DNA from: an uncultured Collinsella sp.
GTDB taxonomy: Bacteria; Actinomycetota; Coriobacteriia; Coriobacteriales; Coriobacteriaceae
Direction: 5' to 3'
Assembly (NCBI GenBank): GCA_900543025.1
Contig: UQPP01000004.1
Coordinates: forward strand, 14,479-78,478
Length of the DNA: 64,000 nucleotides
The notes under the pieces are model-generated. The model saw only the letters and a program-made list of their open reading frames with translations. It did not search any database and had not been told where the DNA came from. How positions within the stretch are numbered: position 1 is the stretch's first letter; each line of letters opens with the position of its first letter. A program made the translations under genes and the position numbers. Shown here in pieces: positions 16,630 through 25,275 of the stretch.

Positions 16630-17964
16630 CTAGTCCTCCATGCCGAGGTCGATCGTGGTGCCCTCGAAAATCTTGTTGACGGTGCGGACGGCACACATCT
16701 TGCCACACATGGTGCAAGTGCCCTCGGTGGCGGCGGGGGACTCCTCGTAGCGCTTCTTGCCCGTAACCGGGTCAAGTGCGCACTTCCACATGGCGTCCCA
16801 ATCGAGCTTGCGGCGTGCCTGGCCCATCTTGTCGTCCATGTCGCGGGCGTGGGGCACCTTTTTGGCGATGTCGGCGGCGTGTGCGGCGATCTTGGTGGCC
16901 ATGAGGCCGTCGAGCACATCCTGGGCGTTAGGCAGGCATAGGTGCTCTGCTGGTGTCACGTAGCACAGGAAGTCGGCACCGGAGCTGGCGGAGATGGCGC
17001 CGCCGATGGCAGCGGTGATGTGGTCGTAACCCACGCCGATATCGGTCACCAGCGGCCCGAGCACATAGAACGGGGCGTTGTGGCACAGGCGCTTCTGCAG
17101 TTTCATGTTGGCGGCGATCTCGTCGAGCGCCATGTGACCCGGGCCCTCGACCATGACCTGGACGCCGGCGGCCCAAGCGCGCTTGCACAGCTTGCCCAGC
17201 TCGATCATCTCAGCGGTCTCGGTGGCGTCGTTGGAGTCGTAGAGGCAGCCCGGGCGGCAGGAGTCGCCGAGCGAAATCGTCACGTCGTACTCGTGGCAAA
17301 TCTCGAGCAACTCGTCGTAGAACTCATAGAACGGGTTCTCGTTACCGGTGACCTCCATCCAGCCAAACAGCAGTGAGCCGCCGCGGCTCACGATGTTCAT
17401 CAGGCGGCCGGTCTCCTTAAAGGTCTTGGTGACCGACTTGTTGATGCCGCAGTGGATGGTCATAAAGTCCACGCCGTCCTCGGCATGCGCGCGCACGACT
17501 TCGAACAGGTCGTCCTTGGTGAGCTTGACCAGCGGCTTTTCCATGTAGCCGATGGCGTCGTACATGGGGACGGTGCCTACCATGAGCGGCGTCTCGTCGA
17601 TGAGCTGCTGGCGGAACTGGCGCGTCTTGCCCGAGTTGGAGAGGTCCATGATGGCGTCGGCGCCAAAGTCCTCGGCGATCTTGACCTTCTTCCATTCCTC
17701 GGCGGCATCGGCCTTGTCGCCCGAGATGCCCAAGTTCACGTTGACCTTGGTGGACAGGCCCTCACCGACGCCAAAGGCGCGCATGCCTTTTTTGATATGC
17801 ACGATGTTGGCGGGAATGGCGATGCGGCCGTCGGCCACGCGCTCGCGGATGTACTCGGGGTCGCGATGCTCGCGCTCGGCAACCTCCTTCATCTGCGGCG
17901 TGATCTGCCCGGCGCGGGCGAAGTCGATTTGCGTGACGAGCTTGGGCTCGGTCTGTGTGCTCAT
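16630..17964 (-). CDS. thiC: Phosphomethylpyrimidine synthase ThiC
   Basis: Radical-SAM enzyme converting aminoimidazole ribotide to HMP-P, 444 residues, the short form without the extra N-terminal domain. Typical stretches are GADAIMDLSNSGKTR, MVEGPGHMALDEI, and HCGINKSV. The C-terminal iron-sulfur motif reads CTMCGKMC (Cys spacing x2, x3), against x2, x4 in the long enzymes. The start at 17964 is chosen because GGGAG lies eight bases upstream. An in-frame ATG at 17988 falls inside the TPP riboswitch. Expression is probably shut off when thiamine diphosphate is abundant. Confidence 0.95.
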   Translation of the reverse strand: MSTQTEPKLVTQIDFARAGQITPQMKEVAEREHRDPEYIRERVADGRIAIPANIVHIKKGMRAFGVGEGLSTKVNVNLGISGDKADAAEEWKKVKIAEDFGADAIMDLSNSGKTRQFRQQLIDETPLMVGTVPMYDAIGYMEKPLVKLTKDDLFEVVRAHAEDGVDFMTIHCGINKSVTKTFKETGRLMNIVSRGGSLLFGWMEVTGNENPFYEFYDELLEICHEYDVTISLGDSCRPGCLYDSNDATETAEMIELGKLCKRAWAAGVQVMVEGPGHMALDEIAANMKLQKRLCHNAPFYVLGPLVTDIGVGYDHITAAIGGAISASSGADFLCYVTPAEHLCLPNAQDVLDGLMATKIAAHAADIAKKVPHARDMDDKMGQARRKLDWDAMWKCALDPVTGKKRYEESPAATEGTCTMCGKMCAVRTVNKIFEGTTIDLGMED

Positions 17965-17971
17965 TGGCACG

Positions 17972-18063
17972 GCTCCCTTCGTTGGCATTACCCATATCAG
18001 GTTTGCGGGTCAGGGCGGGCGCGCCCAATCTCAGCCTGCCGTCTTGCCCTGCAAGCTCCCCGT
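17972..18063 (-). promoter_or_regulatory. TPP (THI-box) riboswitch
   Basis: Read on the minus strand, the leader holds the conserved landmarks in order: GGGGAGC, CTGAGA, ACCCGCAAACCTGAT, GGGTAATGCCA and the closing AGGGA. The last element overlaps the GGGAG ribosome binding site of thiC, and only seven bases separate it from the start codon. This suggests that ligand binding hides the RBS (translational control). Confidence 0.93.
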
Positions 18064-18135
18064 TTATGTAATGGGCTCAAGTATAGCTCGAATGGGTACG
18101 ATTGGCCTAACGAGCGTGCCTGTGGGGAGGCGTAC

Positions 18136-18651
18136 ATGGAAGACAAGCATCTATATCGAGAGACACAATGGGATGTATCGGCCGAGGAAAGCCGTGCGCA
18201 CCATGGGTTGGTCGCGATTGGTTTTGCGGTGCTTGCCGTGCTGGTGATTGCCTTTTGTATCTGGACGTTTGGTGGTCGCGGCGGCGCTGCATGGGAGTTC
18301 GAGGCCGACGATGCCCTGCCGATCATGACAGTGAAGGTTACGGGCGGCAATACCGTTGCCGCGCCGGGCGACTATTGGTATCCGCGCGACGAGTTTGTGC
18401 AGCTGCAGCTGAGCGGCGGGTCTATTCCGGGCGAAGAAATCGAACGCGTGACGTTTGATGCGACGCTCAAAACGCTGACGGTGAAGCTCAAAGATCAAGG
18501 GGACGTGCCCACGACCATGGACATTGCGCTGACGGAATGGCGCTTGGAGCCCCCGGCGGGCGCTGCGGTATCCGAGGTGGAGCACGTTAAGATTACCTAC
18601 CAAGATGGCTCGACGAGCGAGATTGCAAAGGCCGATGGCTTGGCGGAGTAA
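18136..18651 (+). CDS. Single-pass membrane protein of unknown function
   Basis: 171 residues: a charged N-terminus of about 25 residues, one hydrophobic helix (VAIGFAVLAVLVIAFCIWTF, about 26-45), then an outside domain of about 120 residues rich in beta-strand patterns (ALPIMTVKVTGG, FVQLQLSGG, VEHVKITYQDGS). No lipobox or catalytic motif is seen. Start 18136 follows GGGGAGG. The gene diverges from thiC, with the riboswitch region between them. No family recognised. Confidence 0.75.
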   Translation: MEDKHLYRETQWDVSAEESRAHHGLVAIGFAVLAVLVIAFCIWTFGGRGGAAWEFEADDALPIMTVKVTGGNTVAAPGDYWYPRDEFVQLQLSGGSIPGEEIERVTFDATLKTLTVKLKDQGDVPTTMDIALTEWRLEPPAGAAVSEVEHVKITYQDGSTSEIAKADGLAE

Positions 18652-18674
18652 CGGGGTGATTGGAAACGGCGGGC

Positions 18675-19484
18675 CTATTGTGCCTGCGCGTTCATGAAAA
18701 CCAGGGTGTTTTTGTCTGAAAGCTCGGGGATGTGCCGATAGCCGATGTTGAATGCGGTAAGTTCGCTTGCATCCTCGAGCTTGTTTTCTGCCATCCACCG
18801 CGCCATGGAGCCGCGCGCCTTTTTGCTGGCGGTCGACCGTTGGATGGGCTTCCCGTTGCGGATACCCTCGCCAAAGAGGCATGTGACGGCCGTGGCGTCG
18901 CCCGCGAGGTGGGGCAGAACGGCTTTGGCATACTCTACGCTGGCGAGGTTGACGATCGTGGTGTTTGAGCCTGCCGGGGCGATAGCCCGCGCGAGCTTGT
19001 CGCTCCAAAACGCGTAGAGGTCTCGGGCATCGTCAACGGCGAGCTTCGCGCCCATCTCCAGCCGATACGGTTCGACGGCATGAAAGGGACGAACGCACCC
19101 GTAGAGGCCGGAGAGGATCCACAGATGGTCTTGCAGCCATGCGAGCTGCGCGGAATCCATCACCTCGGGTGCCATGCTCTGGTATTGAATGCCGTGATAG
19201 GACATGACGGCAGGGGAGAGGTGGCGAGCGAGTGCGGGATTGTCGAGATCGCCGCTTTTCAGGATGGGCCCGAACTCATGCAGGGTGTTGAGGCAAGGCC
19301 CCAGCAGTTTGTCACTCACGTTCCACAGCGCCTGCAGGCCGCCGCTGCCTTCATTCCGCTCGATATCTAGCAGTGCGCGGTGGAGGCGAGCCGTCTCGCG
19401 CACAAAGGGTGGGATGCCCAGGACTTCAAAAGCATCTTGGGCCGCGCGCATCTGCTTGGCGGGCGAAATGATGACCTGCAGCAT
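18675..19484 (-). CDS. yaaA: Peroxide stress protein YaaA (DUF328)
   Basis: 269-residue member of the YaaA/UPF0246 family, DNA-binding proteins that limit intracellular iron and oxidative DNA damage. It starts MLQVIISPAKQMR, the family's opening motif, and later shows SGLYGCVRPFHAVEPYRLEM and the C-terminal segment with KKARGSMARWM. The start at 19484 has AGAGGAGAG upstream; a much longer frame reading into the M18 gene is spurious. Palindromic repeat copy A lies 20 bases upstream of its start. Confidence 0.92.
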   Translation of the reverse strand: MLQVIISPAKQMRAAQDAFEVLGIPPFVRETARLHRALLDIERNEGSGGLQALWNVSDKLLGPCLNTLHEFGPILKSGDLDNPALARHLSPAVMSYHGIQYQSMAPEVMDSAQLAWLQDHLWILSGLYGCVRPFHAVEPYRLEMGAKLAVDDARDLYAFWSDKLARAIAPAGSNTTIVNLASVEYAKAVLPHLAGDATAVTCLFGEGIRNGKPIQRSTASKKARGSMARWMAENKLEDASELTAFNIGYRHIPELSDKNTLVFMNAQAQ

Positions 19485-19504
19485 GAACTCTCCTCTGCCA
19501 AAAA

Positions 19505-19571
19505 AGTTGCGGTGGAATACGGTCTGTTTTGGCCGTTTATGGGCCAGTTTAGTCCGTATTTCACCGCAACT
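19505..19571. repeat. Palindromic repeat, copy A
   Basis: Arms AGTTGCGGTGGAATACGGTCT (19505-19525) and AGTCCGTATTTCACCGCAACT (19551-19571) pair with two mismatches around a 25-base loop that itself contains GGCC/GGCC. It is the most diverged of four copies in the window and lies between the M18 aminopeptidase 3' end and yaaA. Confidence 0.9.
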
Positions 19572-19584
19572 GATGAAGGGTTGG

Positions 19585-20982
19585 TTAGGCGCGCTCGAGG
19601 AAGGCTTTGTAGCCGCGGTAGGCCTCGTAGATATCGGCCTTGTTGGCGACCTCCCACAGGGCGTGCATGGACAGGACGGCAACGCCGGAGTCGATGACGT
19701 TCATACCGTACTTGGCCATGATGTAGGCGATGGTGCCGCCGCCGCCTGCGTTGACGCGACCGAGCTCGCAGGTCTGGAAGTCCACGCCGGCCTCGTCCAT
19801 GATGTCGCGGACGAGGGCCACATACTCGGCGTCGGCGTCGTTAGAGCCGCCCTTGCCGCGGCTGCCCGTGTACTTGTTAAAGCACAGGCCGCGACCCATA
19901 AAGGCCGCGTTCTTGGTCTCGAACTTGCCGGCATAGCCCGGGTCGAAGCCGGCGGACACGTCAGAGGAGAGCATACGGCTGCGGGCGAGCGCGCGGCGCA
20001 GGGCCAGCGGGCTATCCTCGCCGGCGAACGTCATGATCTCGGCGACGGTGTTCTCGAAGAAGCGACTCGTCATGCCGGTGGCACCCACGGAACCGATCTC
20101 CTCCTTGTCGACGATGAGCGTGATGCTCGTGCGCTCCACGTTGATGACGTTGATCTGGGCGAGCATGGAGGGGTAGGCACAGACGCGGTCGTCATGGCCA
20201 TAGCCCAGAATCATGGAGCGGTCGAGGCCCATGTCGCGGGCGGGGCCGGCGGGCACGACCTCGATCTCGGCGGAGAGGAAGTCCTCCTCCTCGACGTCGT
20301 ACTGCTCCTTGAGGATATCCAGGAACATCTGCTTGACGGGCTCCTTGGGGGCGTCCTTGTCGTCCTCGTCAAACTTGACGGGGCGGCCGCCCACGATTAC
20401 GTCGAGAATCTCGGCATCGACGGCGTCCTTGGCAGGCTTGGACATCTGCTCGCTCGAGAGGTGGATCAGCAGGTCGGAGATGGTAAAGACCGGGTCGTCC
20501 GCCTTGTCGCCGATATTGATGTCGACGGTGGTACCGTCCTTTTTGCAGATGACGCCCACGAGTGCGAGCGGGGAGGCCACCCAGTGGTAGCTCTTGACGC
20601 CACCGTAGTAGTGCGTGTCGAGATAAGCCATGTCGCCGGCCTCGAAGGCGGGGTTCTGCTTAAGGTCCAGGCGCGGCGAGTCCACGTGGGCGCCCAGGAT
20701 GTTAAAGCCCTGCTCGAGCGGGGCGTTGCCCAGGTTGACGAGCATGAGGTCCTTGCCGTGATTGGCGGCGTACACCTTGTCGCCTGCCTTGAGCTCGCGG
20801 CCTTCGGCGATCACGGTCTCCAGGTCGACGTATCCCGCCTCCTCGGCCATCTTGATGCCGGTCTTGACGCACAGGCGCTCGGTCTTGTTCTCGCTCAAAA
20901 ACTGCTTATAGCCGCGGCAAAGCTCCTCGAGCTCCTCGACTTGCTGTGGCGTGTACTTTTTCCATGCGCAGGGACGCTCCAT
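19585..20982 (-). CDS. M18-family aminopeptidase
   Basis: 465-residue dinuclear-zinc aminopeptidase related to yeast aminopeptidase I and bacterial ApeA/ApeB. It releases N-terminal, often acidic, residues from peptides in the cytoplasm. Metal/catalytic segments: ILGAHVDSPRLD (about 90-101, zinc His and catalytic Asp), DKEEIGSVG (about 255-263, Glu pair) and a C-terminal MHALWEVANKAD with the last His ligand. Start 20982 follows AAAGGAG by seven bases; upstream in-frame codons lack an RBS. It stands alone between polA (divergent) and yaaA. Confidence 0.93.
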   Translation of the reverse strand: MERPCAWKKYTPQQVEELEELCRGYKQFLSENKTERLCVKTGIKMAEEAGYVDLETVIAEGRELKAGDKVYAANHGKDLMLVNLGNAPLEQGFNILGAHVDSPRLDLKQNPAFEAGDMAYLDTHYYGGVKSYHWVASPLALVGVICKKDGTTVDINIGDKADDPVFTISDLLIHLSSEQMSKPAKDAVDAEILDVIVGGRPVKFDEDDKDAPKEPVKQMFLDILKEQYDVEEEDFLSAEIEVVPAGPARDMGLDRSMILGYGHDDRVCAYPSMLAQINVINVERTSITLIVDKEEIGSVGATGMTSRFFENTVAEIMTFAGEDSPLALRRALARSRMLSSDVSAGFDPGYAGKFETKNAAFMGRGLCFNKYTGSRGKGGSNDADAEYVALVRDIMDEAGVDFQTCELGRVNAGGGGTIAYIMAKYGMNVIDSGVAVLSMHALWEVANKADIYEAYRGYKAFLERA

Positions 20983-21148
20983 GACGCAGACTCCTTTCGG
21001 ATCGATCGTGCTGGTTGATGTACCGTGAGCCATCGTATCACGCGCGGGCTCACGGTGGCGGGGGAGCTTGATGTGAGGTGGCCGCGGGGCGGGGAGCGTG
21101 TAAACTGGAGTGAGCAAACCGTGCCCAGCCCAAAGCGAGGTATTTAAT

Positions 21149-23896
21149 ATGTCTGACAAGCGCCGCACTTTTGCCGTTATCGACGGCAACTCGCTCATGC
21201 ACCGCGCCTTTCACGCCGTGCCGCCGACCATGAACGCGCCGGACGGTCGCCCCACCAACGCGATCTTTGGCTTTCTGAACATGTTTCTTAAGATGATTGA
21301 TGCCTTTAACCCCGACGGTGTGGTCGTGGCGTTTGACAAGGGTAAGCCGCGCGTGCGCATGGAGATGCTGCCGCAGTATAAGGCGCAACGCCCGCCCATG
21401 GACCCCGATCTGCATGCGCAGTTCCCTATGATTAAGGAGCTGCTCACCGCGCTCAACGTGCCGATTCTGCAGTCCGAGGGCTGGGAAGGCGACGATATCC
21501 TGGGAACCATGGCGCGCCTGGGCGAGCAGGCCGGCTGCGACATGCTACTGGTGACCGGCGACCGCGACATGTATCAACTCGTGACCGAGCACGTCAATGT
21601 GGTCTCGACCCGCAAGGGCCTGTCTGACGTGGCGATTATGACGCCCGAGAGCGTGGACGACCTGTATCACGGCATTACGCCGGCGCTCGTGCCCGATTTT
21701 TACGGTCTAAAGGGCGATACGTCCGACAACATCCCCGGTGTACCGGGCATCGGTCCCAAAAAGGCGAGTGCGCTCATTGCGCAGTACGGTAGCCTGGACG
21801 AAGTCATCGCGCATGCCGACGAGGTCAAGGGCAAGATGGGCGAGAACCTGCGTGCACACATCGATGACGCACTACTGAGCCGCAAGGTTGCGACCATTCG
21901 CACCGATGCGCCCGTCGAGCTCGACTTTGAGGCGACGTCCTTCCCGGCGTTTTCTGCCGATGAGGTTTCCGCGGCGCTGGGTACGCTTGGTATCACCGCC
22001 ATGCAGAACCGTTTCTTGGCGCTGATCGGCGGCGAGGGCGGGGCTGCTGCCTCCAGTGTGTTTGAGATACCTGCTATGGTTCGCGCAGCCGCCGGCGATG
22101 CCGACGCGCTTGGTGCCGTTGCGGCTGAGGTCTCCTGCGCGATTGATGCCGGCGAGTGGGTCGCCGCCGTGGTGGACGACGACAAGGAAGAGGGTGCGCT
22201 CTTTGGGCTGACGCGCACGCTGTGGTTGGCGACGTCCAAGGGCCTGTTCGCGCTCGAGGAGGGCGACAGCTGTGCGGCGGCTGAGGTTGAGGGCTTCAAC
22301 TTCGCTCACGGTGTGATCGCCGGCGTGCTCGCGCGTCTCTTTATGGAGGGTCGCGTGGCGAGCCCGGATATGAAGGCGCTGTTGCACGAGCTTTCGCCCA
22401 TCGATTCTTCTGAGCCTGAGCTCATGGATCCGCTGGCAGTCGATTCTACGCGCATCTTCGATACCGTGGTCGCCGCCTACCTGCTGGATTCCGACCGCTC
22501 CGAGTTCGATGAGGCGTATCTGGCCGATACCTACCTGCAGATGTCGCTGCCTGCGGCACGCGGCGCAGAGGGTGCCGGTGAGGACGCTCCTGCGCCCGCC
22601 GCTCGCACGGCGGCCTTGACGCTGGCGCTCGTGGCGCCGTTGCGTGACCGCATGGCCCGCGAGAATGCCGCCAACGTGTTCGATGGCATCGAGATGCCGC
22701 TCGTTCCGGTGCTTGCCAAGATGGAGCGCGCGGGCATGCTCGTGGACCCCGAGCGCCTGCACAGTCTGTCCGAGGGTCTGGCGACCCAGATTGCCGAGGT
22801 TGAGCGCAGCATTCGCGACCTGGCGGGTGACGAGACCTTCAATATTGGCAGTCCCATGCAGCTGTCGCACGTGCTGTTTGACGTTATGGGGCTTCCGACC
22901 AAGGGCCTCAAAAAGACTAAGCGCGGCTATTATTCGACCAACGCCAAGGTGTTGAGCGACCTTGCCCGCGACCACGAGATCGTGCGCCTGATTTTGGACT
23001 GGCGTGAGAAGTCCAAGATTAAGTCGACCTATCTGGACACGCTAGGTCCGTTGCGCCGTGGTGACGGTCGAGTGCACACCACGTACAACCAGACCATCAC
23101 CGCGACGGGGCGTCTGTCCTCGAGCGACCCGAACCTGCAGAACATTCCGACGCGCTCGGAGCTGGGGCGTACCGTCAAGACGGCGTTCTCGGCGGGCGAG
23201 GGCAGCGTCTTTTTGGCGGTGGACTACTCGCAGATCGAGCTGCGCCTGCTCGCGCATCTCTCGGGCGATGAACATCTGGTACGTGCCTTTAACGAGGGTG
23301 AGGACTTCCATGCCGAGACGGCCGCGCGCGTGTTTGGCGTTCCCGTGTCCGAGGTAACGACCGACTTGCGCAGCCGCGCCAAGGCCGTGAACTTTGGCAT
23401 CGTGTACGGCCAGCAGGCCTACGGTCTGTCGCAGTCGCTGCATATCTCGATGGCCGAGGCACGCGACATGATCGACCGCTACTACGAGGCCTACCCGGGC
23501 GTGCGCACGTTCCTCGACAACGTGGTGGCGCGTGCTAAGCAGACGGGCTACGCCGAGACCATGTACGGCCGCAGACGCCATATTCCGGAGCTCAAGGCCA
23601 AAAATCCGCAGCTTCGCGGCTTTGGCGAACGCACGGCCATGAACCACCCCATGCAGGGCACCGCGGCCGACATCATCAAGATCGCCATGGCCCGCGTAAG
23701 CCGCCGCCTGGAAGAGGAAGGCTTTGCCGCCCACATGATCCTGCAAGTGCACGACGAACTGGACTTTGAGTGCCCCATCGACGAAGTCGAGCGCCTAACC
23801 ACCATGGTCCGCGACGTCATGGAGCACGTAGTAGACCTCCGCGTCCCCCTAATCGCCGAAGCCAGCACCGGCATAACCTGGGCCGACGCGAAATAG
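21149..23896 (+). CDS. polA: DNA polymerase I
   Basis: 915 residues. The N-terminal 5' nuclease (about 1-300) has DGNSLMHRAFH, EGDDILGTMA and VTGDRDMYQL. The middle 3'-5' exonuclease-like domain (about 310-560) lacks the DxE motif (WVAAVVDDDKEEGALF occupies that place), so proofreading is probably absent. The polymerase domain (about 565-915) has DYSQIELR (motif A, about 691), the O-helix RSRAKAVNFGIVYG (about 740) and VHDELDFE (motif C, about 866). Start 21149 is six to seven bases after GCGAGG. From about 23690 onward codons shift to A-ending and C-ending forms, part of the skewed tract in the findings. Confidence 0.97.
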   Translation: MSDKRRTFAVIDGNSLMHRAFHAVPPTMNAPDGRPTNAIFGFLNMFLKMIDAFNPDGVVVAFDKGKPRVRMEMLPQYKAQRPPMDPDLHAQFPMIKELLTALNVPILQSEGWEGDDILGTMARLGEQAGCDMLLVTGDRDMYQLVTEHVNVVSTRKGLSDVAIMTPESVDDLYHGITPALVPDFYGLKGDTSDNIPGVPGIGPKKASALIAQYGSLDEVIAHADEVKGKMGENLRAHIDDALLSRKVATIRTDAPVELDFEATSFPAFSADEVSAALGTLGITAMQNRFLALIGGEGGAAASSVFEIPAMVRAAAGDADALGAVAAEVSCAIDAGEWVAAVVDDDKEEGALFGLTRTLWLATSKGLFALEEGDSCAAAEVEGFNFAHGVIAGVLARLFMEGRVASPDMKALLHELSPIDSSEPELMDPLAVDSTRIFDTVVAAYLLDSDRSEFDEAYLADTYLQMSLPAARGAEGAGEDAPAPAARTAALTLALVAPLRDRMARENAANVFDGIEMPLVPVLAKMERAGMLVDPERLHSLSEGLATQIAEVERSIRDLAGDETFNIGSPMQLSHVLFDVMGLPTKGLKKTKRGYYSTNAKVLSDLARDHEIVRLILDWREKSKIKSTYLDTLGPLRRGDGRVHTTYNQTITATGRLSSSDPNLQNIPTRSELGRTVKTAFSAGEGSVFLAVDYSQIELRLLAHLSGDEHLVRAFNEGEDFHAETAARVFGVPVSEVTTDLRSRAKAVNFGIVYGQQAYGLSQSLHISMAEARDMIDRYYEAYPGVRTFLDNVVARAKQTGYAETMYGRRRHIPELKAKNPQLRGFGERTAMNHPMQGTAADIIKIAMARVSRRLEEEGFAAHMILQVHDELDFECPIDEVERLTTMVRDVMEHVVDLRVPLIAEASTGITWADAK

Positions 23897-24034
23897 AAAA
23901 GCAACCACAATTCCAAAGTAACCAAAACCAGAAGGACGCCCCTCATCAACAAGGAGCGTCCTTCGTTCAATTAAATTCAGCCTAAGTATCTAGACACTCA
24001 AGACGCCATCTTGGCGGCAGGTAAGTAAACCTAG
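23897..24034. other. A/C-rich intergenic tract after polA
   Basis: No gene is seen. The plus strand is rich in A and C, continuing the skew of the last 200 bases of polA, with a small hairpin at about 23935-23966 (GGACGCCCCTCAT... GAGCGTCC) that may terminate polA. It runs into the large hairpin E2. Confidence 0.5.
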
Positions 24035-24198
24035 GGCCTGGCCGGGCGGCACGGGTTAACTTTTCGTAGATTCCGCACGCAAAGAAAGCCACTTAATGTG
24101 GCTTTCGTCTTGCGCAGGACCTGACCGAGCGAAAAGTTAACCCGTGCCGCCCGGCCAGGCCCGACGAGCCACGTTAACGAGCCGCCAAGATGGCGTCG
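24003..24198. repeat. Large hairpin element E2
   Basis: Three nested arms. The outer pair is a perfect 17-base repeat (24003-24019 and 24182-24198); the right copy is the 3' coding end of the HAD gene. The middle pair is a perfect 33-base repeat (24035-24067 and 24131-24163), whose outer end is GGGCCTGGCC. An inner hairpin around GAAAGCCAC/GTGGCTTTC (24085-24107) lies in the loop. It shares ends with E1. Confidence 0.9.
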
Positions 24199-25001
24199 AT
24201 GAGCGTCAGTACGCCCCCGTCGTTGTTGCTCGGAATGCGCCACTTGGCATGCGCGTTCATGTGCTCCTCGGCATTGTCCACGATAAAGCTGTGGCCGACG
24301 CGCTCGAGCATGGGGATGTCGTTGTAGGTATCGCCCACAGCGGCGGCATCCGTAATATCGATGCCCAGGTGCTCGCACAGGTGAGCGACGCCGGCGCCCT
24401 TGTCGACGCCCAGGTTCATAAAGTCGATCCACTCGCGCCCGGCGTTGGTGACGTAGAGCTTGTCCGAGAACTCGGGACTATAGGTCTCGCGGAAAGCGGG
24501 CTCGGCGTCGTAGCCGGGGAAGAAGACCGAAATCTTGTTGGACTCGGAATCAATGCCATCAAAGCTGTCGACGTAGTTGATTGTGTTGTAGTAGACGCTG
24601 ATCTCGTCGTGGTATTGATGGTCGCGGGCAAGCACGTAGAACTCGTCGAAGCAGCACAGGACGGGGACAGCGCGCGGATCCTCCGAGGTACGGCTCAAGA
24701 CCTGCTGATACAGCTCCACGTCAATATTGCTCTTATAGATATAGCTGCCGCGATAGATCACGCACGCTCCGTTGTCGGGACAAAAAGCAAGGCGGTTTTT
24801 GATGCCCTCGAACATCTCCTCGAGCTTGGGGGCGGGACGTCCGCTGGCGGGGCAGAATACGATGCCGGCGTCGGCGAGCTTGTCCAGGCGCTCATCAAGA
24901 CCCTGGGGCAGCACACGCTCGTCGGTCAGCAGCGTCTTGTCCATATCGACGGCGAGAATCTTAATGTTGCCGATGTTGGCGTCCGATTCGTAAGTTTGCA
25001 T
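24174..25001 (-). CDS. Cof-type HAD phosphatase
   Basis: 275-residue haloacid-dehalogenase phosphatase with a C2 cap (Cof/YidA type), which dephosphorylates sugar phosphates or similar small molecules. Motif I is LAVDMDKTLL (about residues 16-25) with Lys where most relatives have Gly; then CPASGRP (motif II), GVDKGAGVAHL (motif III Lys) and VGDTYNDIPML (motif IV). Start 25001 has GAAAGGCG upstream. The last 17 coding bases are repeated in inverted orientation 160 bases downstream as part of hairpin E2. Confidence 0.92.
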   Translation of the reverse strand: MQTYESDANIGNIKILAVDMDKTLLTDERVLPQGLDERLDKLADAGIVFCPASGRPAPKLEEMFEGIKNRLAFCPDNGACVIYRGSYIYKSNIDVELYQQVLSRTSEDPRAVPVLCCFDEFYVLARDHQYHDEISVYYNTINYVDSFDGIDSESNKISVFFPGYDAEPAFRETYSPEFSDKLYVTNAGREWIDFMNLGVDKGAGVAHLCEHLGIDITDAAAVGDTYNDIPMLERVGHSFIVDNAEEHMNAHAKWRIPSNNDGGVLTLIDAILAAR

Positions 25002-25144
25002 AAAAATGCGCCTTTCGTTTCGAGATTGTTTCAGACGTTATAACCATTAACTCGTAGTCGGGCGTATTTTCGCAGGAATGGTGCGTATTTGCACTGCAAT
25101 TCACAAACTAATGAAAAAACTTTTCAGAAATTTGAATTTGCCGC

Positions 25145-25172
25145 TTGCGCAGCGTGCACTTTATCGTAATAT
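25145..25172 (+). promoter_or_regulatory. Candidate promoter for the arg operon
   Basis: TTGCGC (25145-25150) and TAATAT (25167-25172) are separated by 16 bases, about 100 bases ahead of the leader peptide. Based only on resemblance to sigma-70-type promoters. Confidence 0.45.
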
Positions 25173-25275
25173 AGCGAACATCGAAAACGGAGACGGCAAA
25201 AGAGCCGCTTACCGAGGAAAAGGTACCGTTTGCGATATTTGAATTGCGCCCGGCGATACGTGAAAGGAGAGGCAG

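Noticed and set aside
19204..21018. 604-codon plus-strand frame across yaaA and the M18 aminopeptidase
   Set aside because: It is antisense to two recognisable genes and rich in His/Gly/Val/Asp from reversed codons; high GC alone explains its length.
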